Assembly: GCA_033398695.1 (NCBI GenBank)
Contig: CM065816.1
Location: 132,033,358 to 132,097,357, forward strand
Reading direction: 5' to 3'
DNA: 64,000 nt
Source of the DNA: Orobanche coerulescens
Taxonomy: Eukaryota > Streptophyta > Magnoliopsida > Lamiales > Orobanchaceae
Part shown: positions 11,468-23,552 of the stretch, one piece after another
How the letters are laid out: every line of letters begins with the position of its first letter
Numbering within the stretch: the stretch's first letter is position 1
Position numbers and translations under genes: made by a program
Notes under the pieces: model-generated
Database searches by the model: none
Seen by the model: the letters and a program-made list of their open reading frames with translations, nothing else
What the model was told of the DNA's origin: nothing

Positions 11468-13424
11468 TGTTGGTATTCGGTGATTAAAAATGAGTTACAC
11501 AGCGGAAATAAACCGGTCAAACCGGATAAAAACCAAATCCCAAAACGGATCGATCAAGCATCGCATAAACAAATATAAATAGACAAAGATAAATCAAGAA
11601 AGCATACCCTCGTAGACCTTTGACAATATCTTCTTGATTCCGAGCACGAACACGAGTCCAACCGAACGAGCTTCTGGAAATTCCCGAGCACCGAAAATAC
11701 CGTGCCTCTATGTATCACGCGTCGGAAAGATACTGGAAATATATAATCGTCACTCCAAGACCTCCAAGGTCGACGGATATTTGAAGTGATGAAAGGATAA
11801 ATTTTTCTTTTAATTTTAACTCTCAAAGAATTAATTTTGAAGAAGAAATAATATCTCAAAGAAAATTAAATGGAAGAAATAATTTTCTCTCATTTTCTTT
11901 TTTTTTGTCTTTTTTCTCTCTTCCTTCTCTCTGTTCTCTCCCCGTGAACCTTCGGCCCATATGCAAAGGAGGAAGATATGTTTTGTTTTTATAAACAAAA
12001 CTCTTCCCACCTCACGCCACTGCCCCACTCAATTATTAACCATAATAATTATACACTTCACATGTTATACAAATTATTTCAAAGTCAAATGAAATAATTC
12101 ACATATGATGTGATGGGGTGAGGCGGCCAAGCTAAGAAAATAGGAGTGGGTTCGTTCCGGTCTGTGAAACGGACCTCGTGTATCTAGTCCAATAGATAAA
12201 ACTTGGTACGTTTCAATATTAATATAATTAATTAATCCAATTAATTAATTAATTATATTAAATATAAATTCTCTGAGAAATAATATGAATTAAATTAATT
12301 ACCCGGTTATTTATTTAATTCACTAGACCGGTTTTAATTTATCCAATAAATTAAAATAACTATTATCCAATAATTAAATTAGACATCTAATGTTTAATAT
12401 TTATAAAGAGAGAATATCCTTAATTATATTCCGTCATCTATCCTGTGCCGCGACTCCATAGGTTCATCTCAGTCGGCAATGGGAGGAACCAAAGAGTGTG
12501 AGTAACACTTAGCCAGTCCCGTGGCTCACACTGTAACCCAATTTAGAACGAATGATAGGGATCATTCCAAAACCTTTACGTTATGAATACCGTATACGTA
12601 TAAACCCTTCAATCATATGTCCCGGTCAAGTATTAGGGTCACGGTAAAGTCAAACCCTACTGTAACTTGACTCTATGCTTTCTGTTAATGCAAACTGAGA
12701 TCATCGAGCTCTTGTGTATCAAATACAACTAACTCTAAATGCTTTGGAAAAAGACTTATAATCTCATTTGCCACTAACCGCATAGGACATTTACCTGCTC
12801 ACTTACAGGAGAAAGAATTCTATCTTGGTATTCAGTAGAGACTGCTACTTGCCCACTAAGATGCATTTCGAGCTTGACCCCACCCACCGGTGATTGGATC
12901 GAACTACTCTAATTACTAACTTAATGTCACAAGCACATCTCCTACTGAAACCTCAAGTCAAAGGTCCACGTATACCTATCACAACCTTTCGATCCAGTCA
13001 TTGACAAACCCTGAGTGATATCCATGTGATCGAATCGAGGTGAGTCATGTTCGAGTATACTAATCTCATTAGCATACCTATAATGTGTGCTCCCACTAAC
13101 CCTTAGTGAAGACCGGCACTCTACATGTCAAAGTACACGTTATACAAGTCTTGTCTAAACTTACTGCCCAGTTAAGTTTTATCGACTTGCGAACGATTTA
13201 CGCATTCGAGCTCTAAACACTTCCAGTGCATATCTCCTTATCTCCATAAGGAATAGAATGTTTGCTCTCAAATGCAAGGACTATTATTCTATATACCAAA
13301 TCACAATACCAGTGATATACAATAATAGAGAAATAATTATTGCCTTATTAAGTATTCATAATTACAATACAAATGCTCTCACTCTCTCATCCTCTAAGTG
13401 ACATTCGTGGGCATATCCCTAACA
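11468..13424 (-). mobile_element. Ty1/copia solo LTR inside element A
   Basis: 1957 bp, starting TGTTGGTATTCGG and ending CCCTAACA, with a perfect 5-bp target duplication GCATT (11463-11467 and 13425-13429). Its reverse complement matches the LTR of the copia element at 43736-45693 along its length (shared ends and the block around 12700-12850). No internal sequence remains, so it is the product of LTR-LTR recombination. The open frames at 11554-12028 are inside it and are not genes. Confidence 0.9.
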
Positions 13425-14018
13425 GCATTTGATTGAATTGGCGACCCTGGTTGCCGTTTGAGCATAGGGTTTTAAATTCAACTGTTTTTGGAATGTTGTA
13501 ATTTTGGCCGCTACGGGTAGGTTTGAGAACGTTTTTCTAAAGGATTCTACGGTTTGAGCATTTTTGTAGAAATTGATTTTTGGAAAATATTTTGGTCGTG
13601 CGGTCAAACCACGGTTTGTATGGATTTTAAAATCGGTTAAATTTTGACAAATGGGCCGTGTATTTTCAAATGACACCATCAGACGGTATTTGGAAAATGT
13701 GTTTTGAAGCACTTCGGATATTGCGAAATATTACTGTCATTTTGGTTATGAACCAAAGGATTTTGGAAAATTTCTGTTTTGCAAAACAACTTTGGCTTTC
13801 GTAAATTAGAACGTTATGTGTTTATGTATTGAGGTTAAGTCGTGCACCCCTGTTGGTGTAACCGTGCGAATTACTTATGAATTTAAGTCTATTATTGTAG
13901 TGTTAGTTCGTGTACTCATGTGATGACTTGGAGTGAATATTTTATTGTGCTACTGGTTGTTGCCCTATGTTGATTATGTGGTATTTATTTTGTTGTTCTG
14001 AATGGTTGCCCGTTCAGT

Positions 14019-15122
14019 ATGCTGAGGGGTCGTGGCCGAGGCCGTGGTCGTGGTGGTGGTCATAATCAGGAGCATAAGAGGGCGACTCACTCATTTCCGA
14101 GTACCAATCAGCTCGGTACAGATCAAGGACATTCTCATTCAGCCAGCGTTAACATTGACGTTGGCGCCGCCACCATCCTTCGTCAGGTGGTTGACCAGTT
14201 AGTGCAGATGAATCAGACCGTACGTCGGAATGAGAACCCAAATGGGGATAACGGAGCTAGTAAGTGGTTACGAGATGTGATGAGAATGCACCCGCCCTGT
14301 TTTGTGGGTTCGTTTGACTCGTTAGGTTGGGAAAACTGGCTCTTCCAATTGGACAGAACATTTGATGCTGTAGCTTGTCCGGATGAAAGGAGGGTACCCA
14401 TTGCTTAGTACTTGCTCGACAAAGAAGCTGCAGACTGGTAACAGGCTATAGTGCCTGCAGATCGTACACCTACATGGGCCGAGTTTAAGACCGCCATGGA
14501 GGCAGAGTATTGCCCGTTGCCTGTTCGTGAGAGCATGATCATTGAGTTTTTCTCGGCTACGCCCCAGGATGTGTCGATATCCCAGGCGATAGGCGATTAC
14601 AATCGACAACTGGCTTATGTTCGTGATCAAGTGAGAAGTGAAGCGGACAAGGTCCGATACTTCAATATGCGCATGAAGCCCCATATCCGTGAGAGTATGG
14701 CTCCGCTCATGTGTACCACTCTGAAGGAATATCAGGACCGATCTTTAGCCATTGAGATGGCCGTTTCTCTGACGGAATCTAGTTCAGAGGGTAAGAGGGA
14801 GAAGACCTCGAGTAACTTTGCAAGAGGCCCGAGAAGTGAGATCCGTGAGCCTGTTGCTTCGCATTTTCCTTCTGGGAGCACTCCTTGTTCGGTTGACCAG
14901 TCTAAGAACCTTACTCTATAGGCGAGTAAGACGATCGGTGTGAAGAACTGCTTAAACTGCAGTCGTGTGGGCCATGCGAGACAGAATTGTCGTTTGCCAC
15001 CGGTTAGTTGTTTAAAGTGCGGCAAACTGGGGCACCAAGCAGTGCATTGTGAGACCGTTTCTAAGATGTTCGGGAATCGGGTTTTCTTTCCTACTCGGGG
15101 AGGGCCCAGTGGTGTCCAGTGA
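14019..15122 (+). pseudogene. Element A gag (broken)
   Basis: One continuous frame of 367 codons interrupted by three stops (TAG at 14406, TAA near 14438, TAG at 14919). The N-terminus is an RG-rich tract (MLRGRGRGRGRGGG). A chromovirus capsid core follows (MHPPCFVGSFD...WLFQLDRTFD, then VSISQAIGDYNRQL). The C-terminus has two CX2CX4HX4C zinc knuckles, CLNCSRVGHARQNC and CLKCGKLGHQAVHC. Gag forms the virus-like particle and packages RNA. The frame stops 30 codons after the second knuckle with no protease behind it. At least two stops replace expected glutamine codons by a C-to-T type change. Confidence 0.9.
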
Positions 15123-15675
15123 TGTAGTTGTGTGTCGTACTTTGTGCTGTAGATCGTGTAGAGATTGATATTTGTTGCGTGAACTTTTTAGTTTTGTTTG
15201 TATTCTACCCTGATGTTTTATTTTAAGTTTCGGGACGAAACTTCTTTTTAGTATGATAGAATGTAATATCCGGTATTCTCGTTTTCTGTTATCTTGAATT
15301 GTTTGTGTTTGGACGCTGGATATTTTCTTGTTGATGGGAATCAGAGTGATTTCTATCGTGATACTCTATTTGTTTCTTGCATAGCCGTTTTAGTTGGGTG
15401 CGACTTGTTGTCGCATGCATTTCTTGATTTAAATGTGTGCATGTGATGTGACGTTAATTGCTCGTTATTGTTTCGAATTATAGTCGGTGGCGTTGTGTTG
15501 GTCGTCGTGGAGCATGTTTTTCACGCCGTATATTCCTTTGCGTTGCTTGTAACGTTTCTCCGATGGGCGAGAGTTACGCATTTCTTGTGTACCTCGTTGA
15601 GTTTACCTGGCAGGGTATTACTTCTCCCTACTTGTTTTAAGTTTCGGGACGAAACTTCTTTTAAGGAGGGTAGTA
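15123..15675 (+). other. 3' non-coding region of element A with a second, internal PPT/LTR-start relic
   Basis: No coding capacity is seen. At 15225-15243 the stem AAGTTTCGGGACGAAACTT is followed by a decayed purine tract and TGTAATATCC at 15262, a copy of an LTR 3' junction. The true junction repeats this 414 bp later (15639-15676). At 15549-15577 a stem-loop GTAAC...GTTAC around GATG matches a better-preserved one in element B (23815-23843). Confidence 0.75.
15639..15675 (+). other. Polypurine tract and adjoining stem-loop, element A
   Basis: AAGTTTCGGGACGAAACTT (self-complementary arms) followed by AAGGAGGGTAGTA, directly before the 3' LTR. Equivalent arrangements occur in B, D, E and X. 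Confidence 0.85.
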
Positions 15676-18600
15676 TGTAATATCCGCAATTTCAATTTCC
15701 GGTATTTTTTTTAGCGGGAATCTATTTTGACGGCTCGCTTGTGACCGTTTCGTGATTCTGAGAATGATTAATTCTGCACTTTTTGTCATCCGAGTTCGTT
15801 TCGGTGCTGTTTTTTTGAGTTCCGTGCTTCTTAGCGACTTTTCCACATTTGAGTTCGATTCTTGCGAATCTCGTTCGAAACAGCTGTTTCGAGTTTCTCG
15901 TAAGTCCGTTTAACCTTGTTAGACATGTTGTGAACTTTGGTTTGGTTATTCGATCACGTATCGTGATTTTCGAGCGTTTTGGGCCATTTTGTAATTTACC
16001 CAAAGTTGTGGGTATCCGCATTCGTAATTGTTGTCTCGACCCTTTTCTTGGTCGCGTATGATTAATTATTGCATTATGTTTTCATTTCGGGTCGTTGATG
16101 TTGTCCGCGAGCTTTTCATCGTATTCATTTCGTACGTTTTTGGAAATCGAGTCGTCGGGTCTTGGTGGTGGCGGTGGCCGGACAGTGCGGCTGCTTGTCG
16201 GAAGTCTTTGGCCTTTGTCCAGAAAGCGGCGATATCGGCGTAAGCGCACGCTATGGCCGGAAGGCTGCACGCGCTAACGCGGTAGGTGTAGCGCACGCTG
16301 TCTACCGGCCAGTCTGTGCTCGAGGTGGCGAGAGGGTTCTTGGAGTCTTGGACTCAGGGAGGATCGGCTAGTAGCGCACGCTACTGTCGGTCGTGGCGCG
16401 CGCTAATCGGCATGTGTAGCGCACGCTGCCGGCCGACTAGCGTACGTTACCTGGCCGAGCAGTTTGGTCCAGAGGGTTCTGGACAGATCGGCTAGCGCGC
16501 GCTAGCGTCCGCGCAGCGCACGCTATCGGGGGCGGGCAGGCAGGTCCCGGTCGGCAGTCGGGTCATCAGTGCCAGGTCGTGCAGGCCCCGGTCGAGAGTT
16601 CTGGGCGATACTGGCCGATAGCGCATGCTACTGCCGGAAGGGTAGCGCGCGCTAGTCCGGCCCAGTATAAATGTGACCGAGCAGTCGCATTTTCACTCGT
16701 TTTTCATTCCTTTCTTTTCTGGCCGCGGCTGGAGTTTCGGAGGAGGCGAAGCCATGTTGTTGAGAAACAAATCCATGAAGTTCTTGAGTTCATATCAATG
16801 ATTGATCATCCTATATCATCCTTTGATCCAGCGAATCAAGGTGAGATTTCCTAGAACCCTATTTTGAGAAATTTTGGGGTTTTTGGGTTTTTGTCCGATT
16901 CGTTCCAAATTGTTGATTAATCCATGATGGGTATGATTAATCTTAGCATTATTCATGTGTTTAACATCATTTAATCCATTGTTCTTCATCGAATCAAGGT
17001 ATATTTCTTGATTTCCGTCGAATCGAATTTTTTGGGGGATTTGTTCTTGATTTCGTTTTCCATCCGTTTTGATGGATTGATAATTGTTAAATGATGTTGT
17101 TAAACATATCATATGGATTGTATATCCATATTTTGGTTTGGAATTCCGTTTTCATGTTTTGACGGGACGAATCGTGTTCTTGGCCGTTTTGGGGGAAACC
17201 CTTGAACTTTCGTCGTTTGTTCCTTGAATTCAACAGCTTTGGGTCGTACTTTGGAATTCATTTTCGTTGTTATTGTTGTCGTTCGTAGTTTATTGTTGCG
17301 GGTTGTCGTTCGGTGGAGTCGGCGAGTTCGTAGTCGGTTCGTGCCAACCTACTTCGGTCGATTCTCCGCATCGTGGTTTCAAGGCAAATATCTTATTATA
17401 CGACTTGTATCTTGCGACTAGAAGTCACATATTAGGTTAATGGTGATTTTGCTTGCCTTCGTAAATATGTTCCTTTTGAGTTGGTTGTGTATTCCTCACT
17501 TTGAAGGTTTTGTGATGATAGTGTTATATTGGTATACGTGTTAGGTGGTGTGCCATTTGTGTAGGATTGCAACGTACATCGGGATGGTTGTACACTTGGT
17601 TGTGCAACGTATTGTGTATCGATTGTGAGTTATGTTGGTTGTGTGTCGTTGATTGATGACAGTTGTTGTGAGTGTTGAGATTGTGTTATGTGCGCGTGAT
17701 GTACGTTTTTTGTGGTGATCAATGTGATTGATTAACTGTGCTCATGGTTGTATGAACTATGAATGTGAATATGTGTGTGACCGCTAAGTTCACTCTTGAT
17801 GGTTCGACGGGACCTACGAGGACTCGTGGCAGTGGACTACGGGGTCAGAACTTAGTGAGGTACTGAGGTCCAATCGTGCTGGTCTGACGAGGCTTACGAT
17901 AACACATGGCAGTGGACCATGGGTTAGGGCACAGTGCGTCCAACCGGGTGAGCTCGACGGGGCTTACGGTGACACGTGGCAGTGGCCTACGGTGTCGGGA
18001 CTGTGTGTGTGATTGTTGTGATTGATATAGTCCGTGTGGGTTGTTGAACCTACGGAGACACGTGACAGTGGATCACGGTGTCGGGATTGATTATATTTGG
18101 TTATTTGTGTGTGGAATAGTCCGTGTGGATTGTTGAACCTACGGAGACACGTGACAGTGGATTACGGTGTCATGAATATGTTTTGGCAATCAAAGTTTTG
18201 AAAGGAAAATTTTTATGGAGAACAGTTGAGTTATGAAACAAGATTTGGGTTAAGGCCCTAAAGTTTTTCGAAAGGTTTTATGAATCAGGACTTGAGGTCT
18301 TAAAGGTTTTGAAATTCTAAAAATTCCCGAGATGATAATCTTATTTTCGAATGCTTCATAGCTTATCTTCCCTTGTGAAAACCTCCTGGGAATATTTTGA
18401 TGCTTGATTATTATATTTGATTCACGATTAATGTTTGCTTGTTACATTTCGTATGATTTGATACTTGCACTAGTAAAACAGTGGAGTTTTACTAACCCCC
18501 GAGTAATCGAGGGGTGGATGTCTGTTTTGCGTCCAGGTATATGCAGGTTCAGGGGAGCAGTCATAGGATTGGCACAAGAGGATGACGAGCTGCGATACTA

Positions 18601-18900
18601 ATCAAGAGTTGAGAGTTGTTTTGTTTTTCGTTGTGTTGTCCGAGTTGATTTCAGTCTTCCGCTGTTTTGTGTTTCGACCCCTGTGTGGGTAATGTTCTAT
18701 AAGTCAATTTTGTTGATTGAGTTGTGTGACCTCATTGGTCTGTGTATTCGCGTGTAAGTGACCTTAACGATCTGTATTATTTTATTGCTTGACCTTGGCC
18801 GGGCAAGTATTTGGTCGTTTTGTAAAGTTTAGCCTGGTAAATCCTCGTGAAAAGGGGTCTACGTCGTGTAATATTCCCATATAGTTTTGGGGGTGTTACA
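15676..18900 (+). repeat. Element A 3' LTR
   Basis: 3225 bp. Same order of parts as the 5' LTR. The palindrome array spans about 16236-16654, its last copy at 16643-16654, and TATAAAT is at 16666-16672 (gap again 11 nt). One 89-bp unit fewer than the 5' LTR. Ends GGGGGTGTTACA and is followed by target duplication CCGAC. Confidence 0.92.
16236..16654 (+). repeat. TAGCGCACGCTA-type array, A 3' LTR U3
   Basis: About ten copies, with CpG-decayed forms such as TAGCGCATGCTA at 16619. The distal part differs from the 5' LTR array, so array content changes faster than the flanks. Confidence 0.85.
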
Positions 18901-19616
18901 CCGACCACAACCTTACGGCCGTTATCGGCGAGTCCTTACGCCCAGTGAGTCTCTGCCGACCGTGATCCGCCATCCCTGCGAGTCACTGCCGACCATGATC
19001 GGCCATCTAGCGAGTCACTGCCGACCGTGATTGGCCATCCAGCGAGTCCCCGGCCACGACTCAGCCAGCTGTCTCCTAACGTACGTAACACTTAATCCAT
19101 TGCGTACGTAATACCTACGTTGACTTGCTACAGTAATATACTCGTATTACGTACGTAATACACCCTGTATAGCGTACATAAATCCATCCGTTGACTCACT
19201 TGTCCACATCCTCCGCCGAAAGCTGCCGACACAGGGCCCCACCTGCCGACCACAGCTCGGTCCTGTCCGATTCTCTTTATTACGTACGTAATGCCTTATG
19301 CATAACGTACGTAAAACGTAGAATTTAGCGTACGTAAGTTCTTAAGCTTAACTTACGTAATGGCCTTATGTACTTAGCCAAAATCCAACTGTTCCGGTCC
19401 GTCTCGACATTCTGGATACGAACATACGACATACTAAATATACATACTGGATCCGAAAATATTCTCAATATAACTGTCAATCAAAAACGTCAATTACACA
19501 AATATAACTGTCCCGGTTCTCAATTTATTTTATCCATACTGTATAGACACCAAGCTATACAATATACCTCAGATAAAATAACGTGAAAAATTTATATTGA
19601 AAATCCGGGTATTCCA
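18901..19616 (-). repeat. Element X 3' LTR, last segment (distal U3)
   Basis: Continues the X U3 after element A. Contains many TTACGTACGTAA and decayed copies (18901-19370), then AT-rich DNA to the LTR edge, minus-strand TGGAATACCCGG at 19605-19616. Matches 36676-37309. The last 80 bp (19537-19616) are missing from the second copy. Confidence 0.8.
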
Positions 19617-20004
19617 TACTACCCCCCTTAAAATAAGTTTCGTCCTCGAAACTTGAGACCTGTCACCGACAACAGATCAATCCAAAATTTCCAACTCATC
19701 ACAAAAACAATCAAGCGTCGCCACAAGCGAAATAACCAAACCAATATACTTACAGGTGCGTGAAGCCGATGATCTCCCGTGATACTAGTACACGACTCCC
19801 ATACGAAGTCTCAACACAACCAACACACACCAATATCACAATTAGCAATTTGAAAAGATCTCAAAAATTTTGGAAACTCCAAAAATCGGTTTGACTCAAA
19901 AGTCAGAAAAATCATTTTCAAAAGCCACGCTGCTACCGTACTGATAGAGCCACATAACACACACGCCCGGGTTTCACAAAACCCAAAGCTCCGATACCAT
20001 CTTC
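19617..20004 (-). other. Interior of element X (PPT, leader motif, PBS)
   Basis: Only about 388 bp lie between the LTRs. On the minus strand they contain the PBS TGGTATCGGAGC (19988-19999, initiator Met with one difference), the leader motif TAGTATCACGGG...CCTGTAAGT (19748-19790), the stem AAGTTTCGAGGACGAAACTT (19635-19654) and the purine tract TTAAGGGGGGTAGTA at the LTR edge. No ORF of note. The interior therefore consists almost only of recognisable cis signals. Confidence 0.75.
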
Positions 20005-20144
20005 TGTAACACCCCCAAAACCATCCGGGATATTACAGCGCTGTGGGCCCCATGCCGGAACCCACCAGGCTAACAACCGTTTACAAAACCATTCCAAAAA
20101 CATTTGAAAATGCCAAAAGGCCGATGACGGTAATATTTTAATTG
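20005..20144 (-). repeat. Element X 5' LTR end (U5 remnant)
   Basis: Starts at the LTR edge (plus-strand TGTAACACCCCC) next to the PBS and runs about 140 bp. It then changes abruptly to element B LTR sequence at a shared TTAATT(G/C)TGCAC. This is a deletion junction between X and B. Confidence 0.7.
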
Positions 20145-21267
20145 TGCACTTTTCGACGTCCGAGTTCCTTTCGGTGTCGTTTTGCCAAGTTCCGTGCTTT
20201 TTAGCGACTTTTCCGCACTTGAGTTCGATTCTTACGAATCTCGTCCGAAACTATTGTTTTGAGTTTCCCGTAAGTCCGTTTAACTTGGTTAGACGTGTTG
20301 TGAACAAGTGATTGATCCAACCGTGAGATATGGTGTGTGATTTGTTTAGCTAGCCAGCTCGGGAGGGTCCTTAGAGGCCTCGAGTGGGATTTGTGGCTTC
20401 GTCCCGGTCCTAGGCGATGCATGTGCGTGATTTGTTTTATGATTGTGTCTAGCTCGGGAGGGTCCTTAGAGGCCTCGAGTGGGATTTCTTGCTTCGTCCC
20501 GGTCCTAGGCGATGCTTGTATGTGATTATGTTGTGTTGATTTTATGTCCGTTGAGGACACTTGATGTGGGCTTTAACCCTGTGAATTGTTGTTGGTTTTA
20601 TTTGTGAAAACAAAACCTTTGGGCTGTGACCCCTGTTGATTTTGGAAAGAGAAGGATTTGATAATCCTAAATTGTTTTATACTAAAAACTCCCGATGGCT
20701 TATTAAACCATTTTGTAAATTGTTTTCTCCTGGATTGTGATCTTTCAATTTTGGAAAGCTTTACCTAAACTCTTGCCTAGGGACGTATTTTCGTTATGTT
20801 TGAATCTCTGAGGATTCCTGGTTATTATTGTCCTTGGAACTTGTATTGTATGGCTCGCATTTGCACTAGAAAAATAGTGGAATTTTGCTAACCCCCGAGT
20901 AATCGGGGGGTGGATGTCTGTATTGCATTCATGTTTTGGAGCATAGCACAGGGTCGGCATGAAGGATGATGAAAGATGAACGATACTAATCACACGAGGA
21001 CCCGTTGATGTCGTATTGGTTTAGTTGTATTTTATTTTTCGCTGCAGTATTCTTTCCCCGTTGTACGGAAGTGTGTTGTACTCGACCCCTACGTGGGCAT
21101 GTGTTGTGATTGAATTGTATGTATTTATTGAAAGACCAAATCGGTCTACATAGTCATTTTAGCCTTAAAGGCATTGTCGAGATGTTTAACGTTGTTACCA
21201 TCCTGGTAGATCCTTGAGGAAAGGTTCTACGGCGTGTAATATCCTTGAGCGGATCGGGAGTGTTACA
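20145..21267 (+). repeat. Element B 5' LTR, truncated and internally deleted
   Basis: Lacks the first 105 bp of the LTR. It also lacks a block equal to 24209-25843 of the 3' LTR, with AAC at both break points (20303-20305). The deletion removes the whole palindrome array and the TATA box, so this LTR has no promoter. It keeps the 95-bp repeat pair (20356 and 20451) and the U5 end. Confidence 0.85.
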
Positions 21268-21271
21268 TAAA

Positions 21272-21283
21272 TGGTATCAGAGC
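21272..21283 (+). other. Primer-binding site of element B
   Basis: TGGTATCAGAGC, initiator tRNA-Met, 4 nt after the LTR end. Confidence 0.9.
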
Positions 21284-21395
21284 TTAGGTTGTGGAAACCT
21301 AGGCTGTCGGGTCAGATGTGTTTGTTGAGTTTTGTCTCGTCGGATTCTGTCTGACTGAGTTGTGTCGCGACGCGTCGTCTAAGTTTGTTGTTCGT

Positions 21396-21448
21396 GATTA
21401 GTATCGTGGGGCGATCATCATCTTCGTGCGACCTGTGGCCATAAGTCT
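21396..21448 (+). promoter_or_regulatory. Conserved leader motif, element B
   Basis: GATTAGTATCGTGGGG, CGATC, TCTTCGTGCG, ACCTGTGG, ATAAGTCT, 112 nt after the PBS. Counterpart of 11123-11174 in A. The rest of the leader (to 22520) shows no coding region I can support. Confidence 0.6.
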
Positions 21449-22520
21449 CCCTTCTTTGTATTGTGCCTCGTGTGACACGAGCTATTTGTTTGATTATTTG
21501 TTAAGTGATGGAACCTTCATGTAGATTCTTAGTTTCGTGATGCGTTCGTGTGATTCTCATATTTCGTTTATATGAGGAGTGTTGTCATTATTTATGTCCT
21601 TTTGACTGTGATATTTGACTATTTGTTTTCAGGTAAAAGACATGTGCTGTCTTGATTTTGAGCGAGTTGATGCGTGTATTATGATTGTATGTAAGTGAAT
21701 ATTGTTACATGTGAGTTTTTAGGCATTCTAGCCTAATAGATTTTCGAAAACCTTGAGTATCTTAGAAAATAAATTTCGAGACCTACCTTTAAAATGAATT
21801 ATTTTCTCGTGGTACTTTCAAAGTGCTTTCTAGTGCCGCAATATATTTCAAACTATTCCAGTTGGGGACCAAAATATTTTGAGATATTTTCAATTATTTT
21901 TTAGAAACGCAGTTGCTTAGGCCCAAGGGTCGAATATTTCTGAAAGTTTCGATTTAAAGTAATGTGTCCTCGTTTTATCAAATGCAAGATGGTTTTCAAA
22001 GTCTCGATAATGGTGTTTGTACAACTTTTTGAAAATGTGATACTCAAGATCAACTGGTGTTTCCAAATTGTTTTCAAAATGTGGTTTTCGTTTTTTTAAA
22101 ACCTATGAATTCCCGTTTGCGGTCTGGGGATGTATGTATGATGTTCGCATTGTCGTTATGATGTTAGCTCCCGAGTATGATCGAATTGGTGGCATGAACA
22201 TTGAGGCGTTGCCACGCAATTATTATACTAGTCCTCTGTGAGAGGTGTGAACTGATATTTACTGTTTGTCGCCTCGTGGTGATTTGCGTGTTGTCGCACG
22301 AGTGTGAGCTGTTGAAGCTTGGGTTGGTACGTTCGTGTATATGTGTGATTGTTTCCGTGATGTTTTGTGATTATGTGCTGGTTATCGTTCGGGCCGTTGA
22401 GATCGCTGAACGATACCGTCGTTGCTATGATTTTAGTATGCGTGTTGCTATATGATGGAAATCGTTATATGAGGTATGTGTTATTATTTTTTTATTGTGC
22501 TGAGTGATTACTTATTCAGT

Positions 22521-23552
22521 ATGTCGAGAGGCCGAGGTCGTGGTCGTGGCAATCAGACGCGTGGTCGAGATCATGCTGTCGGTGATGATGCCGGTATTGG
22601 TGTCACTACTATTTTACAGCAGGTAGCCACACAGATGACTCAGTTGACTCAGGCAGTTCAGCATGTTACATATGTGACCCAGAACACTGGTGCAAATTAG
22701 TGGCTTCGAGAAGTGGTTCGTATGAATCCCCCTCATTTCGCTGGTGCTGCAGATGCATTAGGCTGGGATGGTTGGCTTTTCCAGTTAGAAAAGATATTCG
22801 AGGTAGTTGATTGTCCAGAAGAACGTAAGGTCCCGGTAGCTCAATATATTTTCAGCAAGGATGCCGCTAGCTGGTGGGAGGCTGTTAAGCCTCAAGATCG
22901 TGTTGTCACATGGGCAGAGTTCCAGAGATTCATGAGAGATGAGTTTTGTCCGGAGCCGATCAGAAATCAGAAGATTAATGAATTCTATTTGGCGAAACCG
23001 CAGGATGTAACGCTGTCTCAAGCTATTATTGATTTTAGCAAACAACTCGACTATGTGCCGAATCAACTAAGGACAGAGGAGGACCAGATTTGTCATTTTA
23101 GTAGGCGGATGAAGCCGGAGATTCGTCAGTACATGGCAGGTCTCGCTTGTACTTCCTTGAGATATTATCAAAATAGGGCGTTGGCCTATGAGCTATCCAG
23201 ATTGCCGACCGAGATTACGTATGCAACGAAGAAACAGAAAACCGTTGGGGACTTTTCAGGAAATCAGGGGAGTGGGCCCCCTGAGTTGGGGACTTCGTTT
23301 CGTCCTTCTAAGGTGATTCCTCGATCGCGTGATCATGGGAGTAGTGCCCCTGCAGTGAGTTATGTGAACCGCTCGAAGATATGTTATAACTGTAGTCGAG
23401 CGGGCCATACTGCGAAGAATTGTCGTTCACCATTAGTCAACTGTTTCGAGTGTGGCTAGGTGGGTCACCGAGCCGTACATTGCGAGATGGTAGCTGAGAG
23501 ATTCGGGGATCGAGGTTGCGTCTCTGCTCCGAAAGAACACGGAGATGCCTAG
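22521..23552 (+). pseudogene. Element B gag (broken)
   Basis: One frame of 343 codons with only two internal stops (TAG at 22698 and 23457). RG-rich start MSRGRGRGRG. Capsid core NPPHFAGAADALGWDGW, FQLEKIFEVVDCPEERKVPVAQY, WWEAVKP. Zinc knuckles CYNCSRAGHTAKNC and CFECG*VGHRAVHC, the second interrupted by a stop. The start at 22521 is chosen because the RG tract matches A. Gag would bind and package the element RNA. The frame ends soon after the second knuckle, as in A, so lack of pol is a family trait and not a local deletion. Confidence 0.9.

Larger units (their letters stand above)
7623..18900 (+). mobile_element. Element A: gag-only LTR retrotransposon (TR-GAG type)
   Basis: Two direct LTRs (7623-10970 and 15676-18900), both starting TGTAATATCC and ending GGGGGTGTTACA. 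They are flanked by near-identical 5-bp repeats CCGGC/CCGAC and lie inside the X U3 array. The interior has an initiator-Met PBS, a leader, one gag reading frame with two zinc knuckles, about 550 bp of 3' non-coding DNA and a PPT. There is no protease, reverse transcriptase or integrase. A copia solo LTR inserted later. Gag-only elements of this structure are known as TR-GAG. Three premature stops make this copy dead. Confidence 0.92.

Noticed and set aside
11554..12028. Minus-strand frames of 65-101 codons
   Set aside because: Lie inside the copia solo LTR, with no protein features.
13419..13712. 97-codon minus-strand frame
   Set aside because: Antisense to the element A leader. No features, and it crosses the solo-LTR insertion edge.
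19988..20006. Possible tRNA gene fragment
   Set aside because: Only the 12-nt initiator-Met complement next to an LTR end, i.e. a primer-binding site.
20201..20560. 119-codon minus-strand frame with a near copy at 25832-26098
   Set aside because: Antisense of the 95-bp tandem repeat in B LTRs. Duplicated because the LTR is duplicated.
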